Shown here piece after piece: positions 36,201-45,119 of a DNA stretch of 64,000 nt (position 1 is the stretch's first letter; each line of letters starts with the position of its first letter). This DNA is from CBDBJR01 sp965206445 (GTDB lineage Bacteria; Pseudomonadota; Gammaproteobacteria; Arenicellales; Poriferihabitantaceae), in the NCBI GenBank assembly GCA_965206445.1, contig CBDBJR010000002.1, forward strand, positions 1,736,001-1,800,000, in the 5' to 3' direction. Both the position numbers and the translations under genes were made by a program. The notes under the pieces were generated by a model. The model was not told the origin of the DNA. It worked only from the letters and a program-made list of their open reading frames with translations, and ran no database searches.

Positions 36201-36838
36201 CCCTGTATACGCCCCGTGAGCTTGCCGGCAACCGGTCGGTCAAGTAAATTTTCCGCCGTCCCCTGCGCGGCCAGCGTGACCTCGTCCAGAGCCACCGTCC
36301 AGAGCCGGCCTTTTTTCGTCTGTATATCCACCACACTGTCGGTAATATTCAACGACAACAGTGCCAGCCAATCGGGCAGGCTACGCGCCCGGCCGGGTTG
36401 GTCGCCGGTGGCCACAGCCGCTTGCGGGTCACGCTGCGCAACCGATAGTCTGGCAGCGGTTAAATCCACCCGGCTAACAACCACCCGCCACTGCAGCAGA
36501 CCGAGCAGTGACGGGTACAAAGCGACCTCATCGGCTGCAAAAGTCCACCGTCGCCTGGCCCTTGCCGAACTCGACAAACGGACGCCCTCGGCGACCAGAT
36601 TCAAGCGATCGGTAAAATTAAAATCGAGCTTGCCGGTAATGATAAGCTCCTGCCCGGTCGCCTTGCGCACCGCGTCTTGCAGCAATTGCTTGTAATATTC
36701 CTGCCCCAGAAACAGTACCATCACGGCGATACCCAGCAGGAAAACCGCACCGACCAGCAATAACCACTTGCCGACCGAGCGGCCGGTTTTACCGCTGCTC
36801 GCGGCTTGTCTGTCAGGCGGATGCGGCTTGGCTGTCAT
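33275..36838 (-). CDS. AsmA-family envelope protein
   Basis: A 1187-residue protein with one N-terminal membrane anchor (about 24-44) and a very long periplasmic part rich in beta strands, as in AsmA, TamB and YhdP-type proteins, thought to bridge the envelope and move phospholipids to the outer membrane. The N-terminal AsmA signature is seen near GQELIITGKLDF; the C-terminal AsmA_2 portion includes VKFTLDDARMKNESLDLIG and RLGGSLSKPKITAYPGGLL. The length is larger than E. coli AsmA (about 617) and near that of YhdP, but the C-terminus looks AsmA-like. The exact orthologue is uncertain. Confidence 0.85.
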   Translation of the reverse strand: MTAKPHPPDRQAASSGKTGRSVGKWLLLVGAVFLLGIAVMVLFLGQEYYKQLLQDAVRKATGQELIITGKLDFNFTDRLNLVAEGVRLSSSARARRRWTFAADEVALYPSLLGLLQWRVVVSRVDLTAARLSVAQRDPQAAVATGDQPGRARSLPDWLALLSLNITDSVVDIQTKKGRLWTVALDEVTLAAQGTAENLLDRPVAGKLTGRIQGVPVTVAAEFGQLGAIWRRQPVDVRLDGLIGARQSVVRAVGRIDNVLRWRGLDLSVDAGLNELSDFSGWFNRPLPALRDISVELQLQQPGSISSLTIPALQATTEFAGVAVAAQGSVGNLITLSGMAFSLQAVGRIRHPQRPYLDAAELDLKLQMRGDKSALDFTVDTAQLQKPGLRLRAEGSTQWRKEGWQAPLQVTAHADDVSRVGALFQQPWPQLGAVDGRAQWWPGLAAQKWSALQLSVSNDKTTAGLSGDIDLRQGKVNGEMVLQGQSTDGAWLLDTLPSLATWLSPSQAKHIALRAAISLADSVATVRIDQMRLADDNLSLQADGSFRLPLAQQQRVDAVNLNVTGAIDAPGELPWLAATETPELAAITYRAVLQSTAPDGPVALDIQLQSRDENMHFTANGSVTQLTAEPEFTGQVKAEITAFKWLTPWLPAAFKASEWQFLLPVIAHADIAYHPRHGTAAQVDIGHPGGKLVLELAPSKPAAAGDGTVDWVYDGLLDPVALPAWLPLQLEPPILRLSGNGVVQLKNWRPLPGQFSLQLEQVGVHISVHGTPDSWSPLVAHDLGLRLTLDSLQRLKGLQSLALSEAVPVEADLRLDLMPVGLRSRGSIRIGASDVSGVVDWRVPTAAGLPPSLVVDLQSDNLDLRELLPKQSKQPKQPEQERWFSTDPLALQWLEALAGEVHLQIDSFKSRVFDLQAAAFEVRFQAGLLEADAVGSIGKGRLAAALNLDTTAAVPDLSLQINGSGLDGVKLHLFAKGSLLEQGDVGIDLSVVGSGRSFSAIAATADGHVKFTLDDARMKNESLDLIGSDLFLNVFSMINPFDKHSDHIAIECGVLRFQIADGVASDSRGIALKTDKVTVLGGGFVNLGDEQIQLILRPKARTGLGINPASVAKVTRLGGSLSKPKITAYPGGLLHSGAVLGIAALSGGLSLIAQGLFDRSIANSDVCALASLPQKPVDAVLPELNPKN

Positions 36839-37039
36839 CGTAGTTGAGGGGGCGGATTGCGATACAGTGTAACAGCTTCAAACTATCCGGCTGATCAATC
36901 CATCAGACACTGAGACAAGTGGCGGCCGATTTGATCCGGATGCGGTTACCGTCCATATCAACCCGCAATTGGCCGGGTTCTGGCGCGGCCCGGTCGGCAT
37001 ATCTGCGCCGTTTGAAGCGGCCAGCCGGGCGCCCGGGTG

Positions 37040-37363
37040 TCATTCCGGGGTCGCGGCTCTTTCCTGTAGTTGGCGCAAAACAGCCCGCGCCTGCTCCAGC
37101 CTCGAACTCAATGCCTGCTGCTTTGCGGCCGAATCCTCAACCACCTGCTGCAATGCTTCGTATGCGATCCGATCGGTCTGGATTTGCCGCTTGACAATAT
37201 CCAGCGTTTCCTGCAATTGCCGATTGCGCAGTTCAATCTGCCCCACCGTCTGCCTGAGCTCGGTTATTTCTCGCTGATCCAGTCGCTGCACCAGCAAGCC
37301 GGCGAAAAACGCGGCCACCAACAGCAGGATAAACCCCAGGATAAAAATCAGGACACGCCGCAT
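37040..37363 (-). CDS. small membrane protein with coiled coil, unknown function
   Basis: A 107-residue protein with one N-terminal membrane helix (about 4-25, starting MRRVLIFILGF) and a Gln/Glu/Leu-rich coiled coil for most of the remainder. Its ATG directly follows the argC TGA with no gap, so the two are cotranscribed and likely coupled. I do not recognise a family. The single-anchor coiled-coil layout resembles small division or envelope factors, but this is only appearance. Confidence 0.75.
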   Translation of the reverse strand: MRRVLIFILGFILLLVAAFFAGLLVQRLDQREITELRQTVGQIELRNRQLQETLDIVKRQIQTDRIAYEALQQVVEDSAAKQQALSSRLEQARAVLRQLQERAATPE

Positions 37364-38419
37364 TCAAGGCACTAATGCAATGCTATCCAGCCCGGTCGTT
37401 TCCGACAGCCCAAACATCAGATTCATATTCTGTACGGCCTGGCCGGCCGCCCCTTTGACCAGATTGTCTTCAACCGCCAGAATCACCGCCATGTCGCCAT
37501 CCTGTGGACGATGCACCGCCAGCCGGCATACATTCGACCCGTATACACTGCGCGTATTCGGGTGTGCACCGGCGGGCAGTACGTCCACAAAGGGCTCATC
37601 CGAATAGCGTTGTTCGTACAATGCTTGCAGTTCAATTATCGGCTGTTTGAGTCTGGCATACAGCGTCGCGTGGATGCCGCGAATCATCGGCGCCAAATGC
37701 GGCACAAATACCAGACCGACGTCGGCGCCTGCCATACGACGCAACCCTTGTTTAATCTCCGGCAGATGGCGGTGTCCGGGTACCTGATACGCTTTAAATG
37801 ATTCCGATACCTCACACAGCAGGGTATCCAGTATCGGTTTGCGGCCGGCCCCCGAAACCCCGGACTTCGCATCGGCAATCAGGCTGTCGGTATAGACCGC
37901 GCCACTCTCCAGCAGCGGCAGCAAGCCAAGTTGAATCGCCGTAGGATAGCACCCCGGATTGGCGACCAGATTTGCCTGACGAATCGATTGACGGCACAAT
38001 TCCGGCAGCCCATAAACCGCCTGTGGCACCAAATCCGGGCAGGCATGCGGCATACCGTACCACCGCTCCCATTCGGCCACATCAAGCAAACGAAAATCCG
38101 CCGACAGATCGATCACTTTTGCCCCGGCTTGCAACAGGGCGGGCGCATACGCCATCGCCACGCCGTTGGGCGCGGCGCAAAACGCCACATCGCAGCCGCC
38201 AAAATCGACCTCATCGGGGGTAGAAAACGACAGCGCTGTTTTCCCGCGCAGCGACGGCAACACCGCATCGACTCGCCGACCGGATTCGGCGCGCGAGGTG
38301 ATAAAAACAAGCTGTGCAAACGGGTGCGCGATCATCAGGCGGAGCAACTCCATACCGCTGTAGCCGGTTGCGCCGATAATCCCGACTTTTATGCTTTGCT
38401 CGCGCATAATCAGCGTCAT
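37364..38419 (-). CDS. argC: N-acetyl-gamma-glutamyl-phosphate reductase
   Basis: The third arginine-biosynthesis enzyme, reducing N-acetylglutamyl phosphate with NADPH. It has 351 residues, with a Rossmann motif KVGIIGATGYSGMELLRL at the start and the catalytic Cys157 in LVANPGCYPTAIQ. The C-terminal HRHLPEIKQ block is also typical. Initiation could be at the first ATG or at M5, four codons later; neither has a clear Shine-Dalgarno. Other arg genes are not in the window. Confidence 0.95.
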   Translation of the reverse strand: MTLIMREQSIKVGIIGATGYSGMELLRLMIAHPFAQLVFITSRAESGRRVDAVLPSLRGKTALSFSTPDEVDFGGCDVAFCAAPNGVAMAYAPALLQAGAKVIDLSADFRLLDVAEWERWYGMPHACPDLVPQAVYGLPELCRQSIRQANLVANPGCYPTAIQLGLLPLLESGAVYTDSLIADAKSGVSGAGRKPILDTLLCEVSESFKAYQVPGHRHLPEIKQGLRRMAGADVGLVFVPHLAPMIRGIHATLYARLKQPIIELQALYEQRYSDEPFVDVLPAGAHPNTRSVYGSNVCRLAVHRPQDGDMAVILAVEDNLVKGAAGQAVQNMNLMFGLSETTGLDSIALVP

Positions 38420-38539
38420 TTAGAGGCCGAGGCTCACCGTGGAGCGCGAGTGGAAATGCCGCTCGATTGGCCGGAAAAATCGCCCCATGGCCATTCGCTC
38501 ATCATTCGCTGCCGGGATTCGGTTCACCACAGCCGCCGG

Positions 38540-39652
38540 TCAGATAGCTCTCAGATTGGAATTGACTCCACTACTGAGGCTGCCGGCATCCGGGCCCTCG
38601 AGTTTGATTTTCAGGCGCAGATTATTTTCTGATTCCGCATTTTTGAGCGCTTCAACATCGCTGATCAAGCCTTTACAGTACAGATTGAATAACGAGTGAT
38701 CGAATGTTTGCGACCCCGAGCCCGGCGACCGCTCAATCGCCTCGGGAATCTGGTGGAAATCACCACGACGAATAAGGTCGCCAATCAATGGTGTATTGAT
38801 CATCACCTCCACCGCTGCAATCCTGCCGGCTCCTTCAGCCCGCGGGATCAGGCGCTGCGCAACCACCGCATGCAGGCTCAGGGATAAATCCATCAACAGG
38901 TGATCCCGACTGTCGGCGTTATAAAAACTCAAGACCCGATCCAGCGCCTGATAGGTATTATTGGCATGCAGGGTTGCCAGGCACAAGTGCCCGGTTTCAG
39001 AAAACACGATCGCGTCGTGCATTGTCTGGGCATCCCGTATCTCGCCAATCTGCACCACATCCGGCGCTTGACGCATGGCATTTTTAAGCGCAATGCCAAA
39101 AGAATCGGTATCGATGCCCACCTCGCGCTGGTTGACAAGGGATTTTCTGTGTACATGCAGGAACTCAATCGGATCCTCGATAGTAATAATATGATCGCTC
39201 GCATTGGTATTGCGGAAGCCCAGCATCGCAGCCTGTGTCGTACTTTTTCCGGTGCCGGTACCCCCGACCATCAGTACCAATCCCTGTTTTTGCATGGCAA
39301 TTTTCGGTATCGCCTCGGGCAGGTCCAATTCGTCAAAAGTGGGAATCTGGGTATTGATGCTGCGTATCACCACCGCAACGGTACTGCGCTGGAAAAACAC
39401 GCTCACCCGAAAACGACCGATGCCATGCGGGTGTATCGCGAAATTCGATTCTTTGCTGCGCTCAAATTCCTCACGCTGTGTCTGATTCATCAGCTTGTAG
39501 GCAAACCGATAGGTATCTTCCGGATTCAATTTATTCGTGTTGATCGAGCGCATATCGCCGTCAACCTTGAAACTGATCGGCGCACCGGTGGTTACAAACA
39601 GGTCTGACGCACCCAAACGCCCCATCAACTTCAACAGATCTGATAATTCCAT
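38540..39652 (-). CDS. pilU: type IV pilus retraction ATPase PilU
   Basis: A 370-residue hexameric secretion ATPase of the PilT/PilU type. It has Walker A GGTGTGKST, an Asp box HIITIEDPIEF, Walker B region IGEIRD and a His box ETGHLCLATLHANN. The C-terminal portion SGSQTFDHSLFNLYCKGLIS distinguishes PilU from PilT. PilU acts as an auxiliary to PilT in pilus disassembly and twitching. It follows pilT by about 70 bp, the usual order. Confidence 0.95.
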   Translation of the reverse strand: MELSDLLKLMGRLGASDLFVTTGAPISFKVDGDMRSINTNKLNPEDTYRFAYKLMNQTQREEFERSKESNFAIHPHGIGRFRVSVFFQRSTVAVVIRSINTQIPTFDELDLPEAIPKIAMQKQGLVLMVGGTGTGKSTTQAAMLGFRNTNASDHIITIEDPIEFLHVHRKSLVNQREVGIDTDSFGIALKNAMRQAPDVVQIGEIRDAQTMHDAIVFSETGHLCLATLHANNTYQALDRVLSFYNADSRDHLLMDLSLSLHAVVAQRLIPRAEGAGRIAAVEVMINTPLIGDLIRRGDFHQIPEAIERSPGSGSQTFDHSLFNLYCKGLISDVEALKNAESENNLRLKIKLEGPDAGSLSSGVNSNLRAI

Positions 39653-39723
39653 CGTTCCGATAATTCTATCGTTAAGTGCGCATCAGGCGCTGCCGTACAG
39701 CTGCAATGCCAGCGCGGCACCGG

Positions 39724-40800
39724 TCATCCTGACGCACGCAGGCCGCTGCCGCTGTTTGCCGCCTCTTCCAGCTTGGACGGATCGATCGCGTGTTCAATCG
39801 CCGCCTCGACCGTGATTTGTCGGCGCTGTACATACTCGATCAGGCATTGATCCATCGTTTGCATGCCCAGCGACTGACCGGTCTGGATCACCGAATACAT
39901 CTGCGGTACTTTATCCGATCGAATCAGATTTCTAATCGCCGAAGTGCCCAGCATCACTTCCCAGACTGCCACTCTGCCGCCGCCCTGTCTGGGCAGTAAA
40001 AGCTGTGAAATAACCGCCTCCAAAGACTCTGACAGCATCGAGCGGATCAAATCTTTTTCATTGCCCGGAAAGGCGTCAATAATACGATTCACCGACTTGG
40101 CCGCCGACGTAGTGTGCAGCGTCGCCAGCACCAGGTGGCCGGTCTCGGCCGCCGTCAAGGCCAGGCGAATGGTCTCCAGGTCCCGCATTTCACCCACCAG
40201 AATAATATCCGGGTCTTCCCGCATCGCCGACCTCAACGCCGCCGAAAAACTATGGGTATCCTTCTCAATCTCGCGCTGGTTGATGATGCAGTTTTTGGGC
40301 GTATGCACAAACTCGATCGGGTCTTCGATGGTGAGAATATGCCCGTGCCGTTGCTCGTTAATTAAATCCACCATCGCAGACAGGGTGGTAGACTTGCCCG
40401 AACCGGTTGGCCCGGTAACCAGAATCAGCCCTTTGGGCTTCAGAGACACCGTTTTAAATATGGCGGGCGCGTTCAGTTCCTCCAATGACTGAGTCACGCT
40501 CGGAATCGTACGAAACACCCCGGCCGGGCCGCGCTGTTGATTGAATACATTGATTCTGAAGCGTGCCAGGTCAGCGATGCTCATCGAGAAATCCACCTCC
40601 AGCTCCTGTTCAAACTTTTTGCGCTGATGATCGTTCATCACGTCATACAGCATGTTGCGCGTGTCTTCAGCCGAGAGCGGATCAACGTTGATGCGTTTGA
40701 TCTTGCCATCAATGCGAACCAATGGCGTCATACCGGCAGAGATATGCAAATCCGAAGCCCCGTTTTTCACAGAAAAAGCGAGAAAATCTGTCAAGTTCAA
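39724..40800 (-). CDS. pilT: type IV pilus retraction ATPase PilT
   Basis: A 358-residue hexameric ATPase that drives pilus retraction, twitching and DNA uptake. It has Walker A GPTGSGKST, Asp box ILTIEDPIEFVH, Walker B LVGEMRD and the retraction-linked C-terminal AIRNLIRSDK. I place the start at a TTG (giving LNLTDFLAFS, read as Met) because AGGAGGTG lies seven bases upstream and PilT proteins begin at this residue; the ATG 13 codons earlier would swallow that ribosome site. It is divergent from yggS, a common arrangement. Confidence 0.93.
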   Translation of the reverse strand: MNLTDFLAFSVKNGASDLHISAGMTPLVRIDGKIKRINVDPLSAEDTRNMLYDVMNDHQRKKFEQELEVDFSMSIADLARFRINVFNQQRGPAGVFRTIPSVTQSLEELNAPAIFKTVSLKPKGLILVTGPTGSGKSTTLSAMVDLINEQRHGHILTIEDPIEFVHTPKNCIINQREIEKDTHSFSAALRSAMREDPDIILVGEMRDLETIRLALTAAETGHLVLATLHTTSAAKSVNRIIDAFPGNEKDLIRSMLSESLEAVISQLLLPRQGGGRVAVWEVMLGTSAIRNLIRSDKVPQMYSVIQTGQSLGMQTMDQCLIEYVQRRQITVEAAIEHAIDPSKLEEAANSGSGLRASG

Positions 40801-41065
40801 AACAGCACCTCCTGAAGTTAACCTGTCAATTCGCGTCATGCCGTCAATGCAGCCGTACGCTCGGAGTCTGCATTCTACCCCTCAACCAGACCGAAAAAGT
40901 GTCGGCTGCGGCCGACTGGCAGTATAAACTCAAGCCGGGCTTCAAGCCAGCGAACAGTCCGGTTGCAAAGGCCGGTTAAAATAACGCTTGAATCGGCCCT
41001 GAAACGGCGAGTACCATACCGTTTGACCGCCCTGCCACCGACCCGGCTGAACAGAATATAGAGTG

Positions 41066-41782
41066 ATGAACAGCATGTTGCAACCCTATCGGCAGGTCAA
41101 GCAGGCAATTGCGGCATTTTGCCTCCAGTACAACCGATTGCCGCAGGAGGTCGAGCTAATCGCCGTCAGCAAGCGGCATGCGGTCGATAAAATCATCCAG
41201 CTCAATCAGGTCGGCCAACGGCACTTTGCCGAGAATTACCTGCAAGAGGCGGAGCAGAAAATAGCGCATATTAACGCCCTCCAGGCCGGCCGGTTGCAGG
41301 TATCGCCCGATGACAAGATAGTATGGCATTTTATCGGCGCGATACAAAGCCGCAAATGCCGGCAGATTGCCCAGCTATTCGATTGGGTGCAGACCGTAGC
41401 CAGCGAAAAGGTGGCGCACAAACTGAATCAATATCGGCAAGGCTACCCGCCGCTGAACACCTTGATTCAACTCAATCTGGAGCACGAATCGAGCAAAGCC
41501 GGCATCGAGCCCGAGCAGCTCGAAGACCTCTGTCAGGTTGTTCGGGACTGCGCCAATCTACGCCTGGCCGGATTGATGATTATCCCTCGCCCGGAGGCCG
41601 ACCGGCAACGGCAGCGCCGGGTATTTGCCGACTGCCGGGCCCTGTTAGAGCGGCTGGTAGAGCGCGGCTTCGACGCCAGCCAGTTATCGATGGGCATGAG
41701 CAATGACCTCGAAGCAGCGATTGCCGAAGGGGCCACCCAGGTGCGCATTGGCACTGCCCTGTTCGGCGCTCGGCCGAGCTGA
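41066..41782 (+). CDS. yggS: PLP-binding homeostasis protein YggS
   Basis: A 238-residue member of the YggS/PROSC family, a non-catalytic pyridoxal-phosphate carrier that buffers PLP and affects amino-acid metabolism. The PLP lysine is Lys36 in LIAVSKRHAV. Other signatures are HFIGAIQSRKCR and SMGMSNDLEAAIAEGATQVR, with the phosphate loop RIGTALFG. A GTG lies directly before the chosen ATG and a further ATG follows three codons later. First gene of yggS-proC-yggT. Confidence 0.95.
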   Translation: MNSMLQPYRQVKQAIAAFCLQYNRLPQEVELIAVSKRHAVDKIIQLNQVGQRHFAENYLQEAEQKIAHINALQAGRLQVSPDDKIVWHFIGAIQSRKCRQIAQLFDWVQTVASEKVAHKLNQYRQGYPPLNTLIQLNLEHESSKAGIEPEQLEDLCQVVRDCANLRLAGLMIIPRPEADRQRQRRVFADCRALLERLVERGFDASQLSMGMSNDLEAAIAEGATQVRIGTALFGARPS

Positions 41783-41935
41783 TTACCGGCCGAACACCGC
41801 CGACAACAGCACAAGCAGCCGATCAGCGATTGAATATGCCGGGTAAACAGCGCATACTGCGCGCCTGGTTTTGCCGCCTGATTCGGCGCCGTTGCCAAAC
41901 CGTAATGCTAAAGCCAAATATCATACAATCGCTGC

Positions 41936-42766
41936 ATGACAACGCATAAACTTGCTTTCGTCGGCGGTGGAAATATGGCCTGCAATTTGATTGGCGGCCT
42001 GATTCAGGCCGGCTGGCAGCCACAGCAGATTGCCGCTGCCGATCCGTCAGATCAGCAACGGCAAAAGCTGGCGGACCGGTTCGGCATCGTTTGTGATGCC
42101 GACAACAGCCGCTGTATTGCCGACGCCGACAGCGTGGTCCTCGCCGTCAAGCCACAGTGCTTTCAAGTCGCAGCAACCTCGATTGCCGCAGCGAGCAGGA
42201 ATCGCGATCAGCTGTTCATCTCCATTGCCGCCGGCATCCCGATCGATTCGGCGCTCGGATGGCTGGGCGAGGCCAAACCCTTTGTCCGTGCCATGCCCAA
42301 TACCCCGTGCCTGATCAACCAGGGCATTTCAGGATTGTTTGCCAATCGCCTGACCTCACCGGCGCAACGCGCCCTGGCCGAAAAAATCATGTCCGCCGTT
42401 GGCGCCGTTGTCTGGCTCGAGCGGGAGGATTTGCTGGATAGCGTCACCGGTATTTCAGGCAGCGGCCCGGCGTATTTCTTTAAACTGACCGAGCTGATGA
42501 TGGAAAGCGCCTATGAACACGGGCTAACCCGGGAACAGGCGAAAAAACTGGTGCTGCAAACCCTGCTTGGCGCCGCGATGCTGGCCAACCGCAGCGAGCA
42601 TTCGATAGCCGACCTGCGAAAGCAGATCACATCTCCCAACGGAACGACCGAGGCGGCGTTAAACCGCATGCAGCAACTTAAATTGGAAGCGGCTATCAAA
42701 GGCGGTATCGATGCCGCCATCGACCGGGCCAAATCCCTGAACCGCGAATCGGGCACCGGCCAATGA
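41936..42766 (+). CDS. proC: pyrroline-5-carboxylate reductase
   Basis: The last step of proline synthesis. It has 276 residues, with an N-terminal NAD(P)-binding motif FVGGGNMACNLIGGL and the conserved C-terminal signature DSVTGISGSGPAYFFKLTELM. The segment TSPNGTTEAAL is seen as ITSPNGTTEAALN. It overlaps yggT by four bases (ATGA), so translation is coupled. It lies about 150 bp after yggS. Confidence 0.96.
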   Translation: MTTHKLAFVGGGNMACNLIGGLIQAGWQPQQIAAADPSDQQRQKLADRFGIVCDADNSRCIADADSVVLAVKPQCFQVAATSIAAASRNRDQLFISIAAGIPIDSALGWLGEAKPFVRAMPNTPCLINQGISGLFANRLTSPAQRALAEKIMSAVGAVVWLEREDLLDSVTGISGSGPAYFFKLTELMMESAYEHGLTREQAKKLVLQTLLGAAMLANRSEHSIADLRKQITSPNGTTEAALNRMQQLKLEAAIKGGIDAAIDRAKSLNRESGTGQ

Positions 42767-43332
42767 GCTATTTTCAGGATTCGGCGGTCTTTATCGTCGA
42801 TGTTTTTTTGGGCTTATACCTGACGGCGTTCATTCTGCGGTTTTTGCTGCAACAAGTCAGGGCGGATTTTCGCAACCCGATCTGCCAGATCATATATAAA
42901 GCAACCCAGCCACTGCTGGCCCCGTTACAGCGATTCATACCGCAGCTATACGGCATCAATCTGGCGCTGATCATACTGATGCTGGTTTTAAGCATGCTCA
43001 AACTCTATATGCAATTGAGCATACGCGGTTATCCGGCCAATCCGCCGGCCGTATTGATCCTGAGCACCGCCTACCTCGGCAACACGATTGTATGGATATT
43101 TTTGCTTGCCATCTTGATCCAGGCTGTAGCCAGCTGGGTCGCTCCCGGCTCGCATCATCCGGTGCTTCAGGTGATTGGCAGCCTGACCCAGCCGATACTG
43201 AGCCCGTTTCGCCGCATCATCCCGGTGTTTGGCGGGCTGGATTTATCCCCGCTGGCCGCCCTCGTAGCGCTCCAATTGCTCCTCAAGCTTATCGTGCGCC
43301 CCCTGGTCGATTTTGGGCAAGGGCTGTTATAG
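42763..43332 (+). CDS. yggT: YggT family integral membrane protein
   Basis: A 189-residue protein with two YGGT repeats, each with paired membrane helices (about 8-27 and 66-85; 107-127 and 155-178) joined by RFLLQQVRADFRNPICQIIYKATQPLLAPLQRFIP-like segments (only part shown: FLLQQVRADFRNP). The function is not established; it may affect cell shape or ion balance. It is coupled to proC by an ATGA overlap, the standard gammaproteobacterial arrangement. Confidence 0.93.
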   Translation: MSYFQDSAVFIVDVFLGLYLTAFILRFLLQQVRADFRNPICQIIYKATQPLLAPLQRFIPQLYGINLALIILMLVLSMLKLYMQLSIRGYPANPPAVLILSTAYLGNTIVWIFLLAILIQAVASWVAPGSHHPVLQVIGSLTQPILSPFRRIIPVFGGLDLSPLAALVALQLLLKLIVRPLVDFGQGLL

Positions 43333-43385
43333 TCGCCGGGCAGAACCCCGATCAGCGGCGGCAAACCGGTTCATTCAGACCCTGC

Positions 43386-44969
43386 TCAGGGCGGCTTCGG
43401 TTCGCCGATGTGCAGGCGGCGACCGGCGATGAGAATCAACACCAGAACCGGAAAGCCAATCAGCGCGGTAAAGATAAAAAACCGGGAATACCCCATTTGA
43501 TCGACAATCGCCCCCGAATACCCGCCCAGCAGCTTGGGCAGCAACGTCATCAAAGACGTAAACAGCGCGAACTGCATTGCGGTAAAACGGATATTGGTCA
43601 GCGCGGATAAAAATGCAACAAACGCGGCACTCGCCAGCCCCGCCGATGAATTATCCGCGCCAATAACCAGATACAGCAGCCACAGGCTGGGGCCGGTTTG
43701 CGCCAGCAGATAAAACAGCAGATTGGTCGAACACGACAGCAGCGCACCGAGGAATAAAATCCGCATCACGCCGAACCGCATGACCATGATTCCGCCCACC
43801 AGGCCGCCGGCAATGGTCATCAGCAAGCCGAAGGTTTTGGACACCTGGGCGATCTCGGGTTTACTGAAGCCAATATCCTGATAAAACACATTGGCAATCA
43901 CGCCCAGCACAATATCCGATATGCGATAGGAGCCGATTAGCAGCAATATCAAGCCGGCCGTCGCCACGCCGTGGCGGGAAAAAAACGCCCCTATGGGTTG
44001 AATATAACTGTGTTTTACCACCTCCCGGCTAACCCAACCACAGCGTAGTGCGGCGGCAGCAATCAGGCCGGCAGCCAATACGGCCAGCAGCAAACGCAGC
44101 CCTTCAACCTGAAACCCGCTCAATACCGCATTGTGCGTCCAGGAAAGAAACACCGCTTTCAACTGCAAGGCCAGCGGTGCGGTTAACGCATACGTGGTCA
44201 CCAGGCCGGCAGCACAGAGCACAAACAACAACACCAGTTGCGCGTGGTGCTTGCGATTTGCCACCTCGGTCGCCGGCGGTGCAATTTTTGGCTCCGGGAT
44301 GCTCAATGTCGTGACCACGCCGACCAGCATGGTTGCCGCCATCAGCAGATAGGTTTTTTGCCAGGCGGCATAGACATACTGCTGCGCGGTTGAACCGAAT
44401 GTACTCGACAGGTATAACGCCCCGGCACCGGCCACCAGCAGGCCGACCCGGTAGCCGGCAATATAGGTCGCCGACATCATCGCCTGAAGCCGGGCCTCGG
44501 CCGACTCAATTCGATACGCATCGATGACAATATCCTGGGTCGCGGATGAAAAACCCAACAACACCGCAAAGGCGGCCAGCAGCAGCAAGCGGTTCTCGCC
44601 CAGCGCCGGGTCGGTCAAGGCCATCAAAACGATAGACAATATGACAAAAAACTGCGCCAGCAGCATCCATGCCCGGCGCCGGCCCAGCACCCCGGTCAGC
44701 CACGGTATCGGCAGCTGATCGACCAGCGGCGCCCAAACGAACTTGAATGAATACCCCAGCGCCGCCCAGCTAAAAAGCGTCACCGTTGAGCGCCCATAGC
44801 CGGCCTCCCGCAGCCACAGCGATAATGAAGAAAAGATCAATAACAGCGGTATCCCGGCGGCAAACCCGAGGAATAACATGCTGATCACCCTCGGATGCAG
44901 CAATGCCCGGGTGCTCGATAGCGGTAAAGAGCGGCTATCTCCGGCTGCGTGCCTGGTGTTATTATTCAT
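43386..44969 (-). CDS. ampG: AmpG-type muropeptide permease (MFS)
   Basis: A 527-residue major-facilitator transporter with about 12-14 membrane segments that imports anhydro-muropeptides for peptidoglycan recycling and, where present, AmpC beta-lactamase induction. AmpG features are FLGFAAGIPLLLIFSSLSLWLREAG near the start (shown to residue 50 only in part), FKFVWAPLVDQLPIP and RRRAWM in the first cytoplasmic loop. It converges with yggT and is divergent from pyrE. Confidence 0.9.
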   Translation of the reverse strand: MNNNTRHAAGDSRSLPLSSTRALLHPRVISMLFLGFAAGIPLLLIFSSLSLWLREAGYGRSTVTLFSWAALGYSFKFVWAPLVDQLPIPWLTGVLGRRRAWMLLAQFFVILSIVLMALTDPALGENRLLLLAAFAVLLGFSSATQDIVIDAYRIESAEARLQAMMSATYIAGYRVGLLVAGAGALYLSSTFGSTAQQYVYAAWQKTYLLMAATMLVGVVTTLSIPEPKIAPPATEVANRKHHAQLVLLFVLCAAGLVTTYALTAPLALQLKAVFLSWTHNAVLSGFQVEGLRLLLAVLAAGLIAAAALRCGWVSREVVKHSYIQPIGAFFSRHGVATAGLILLLIGSYRISDIVLGVIANVFYQDIGFSKPEIAQVSKTFGLLMTIAGGLVGGIMVMRFGVMRILFLGALLSCSTNLLFYLLAQTGPSLWLLYLVIGADNSSAGLASAAFVAFLSALTNIRFTAMQFALFTSLMTLLPKLLGGYSGAIVDQMGYSRFFIFTALIGFPVLVLILIAGRRLHIGEPKPP

Positions 44970-45119
44970 TCCGGTAGATTGCGCAACAGCGGCTGGATTA
45001 GCGCATTATCCCGGTAGCGCAAACGGGTGGTCTGCCGCGCAGTCGTCCGGTTCAATCCGACGGTTTGCCCGGACGCCGGCGACTGTATAGCGCGCACCAA
45101 TTTTCGTCTATAGCCAAAC

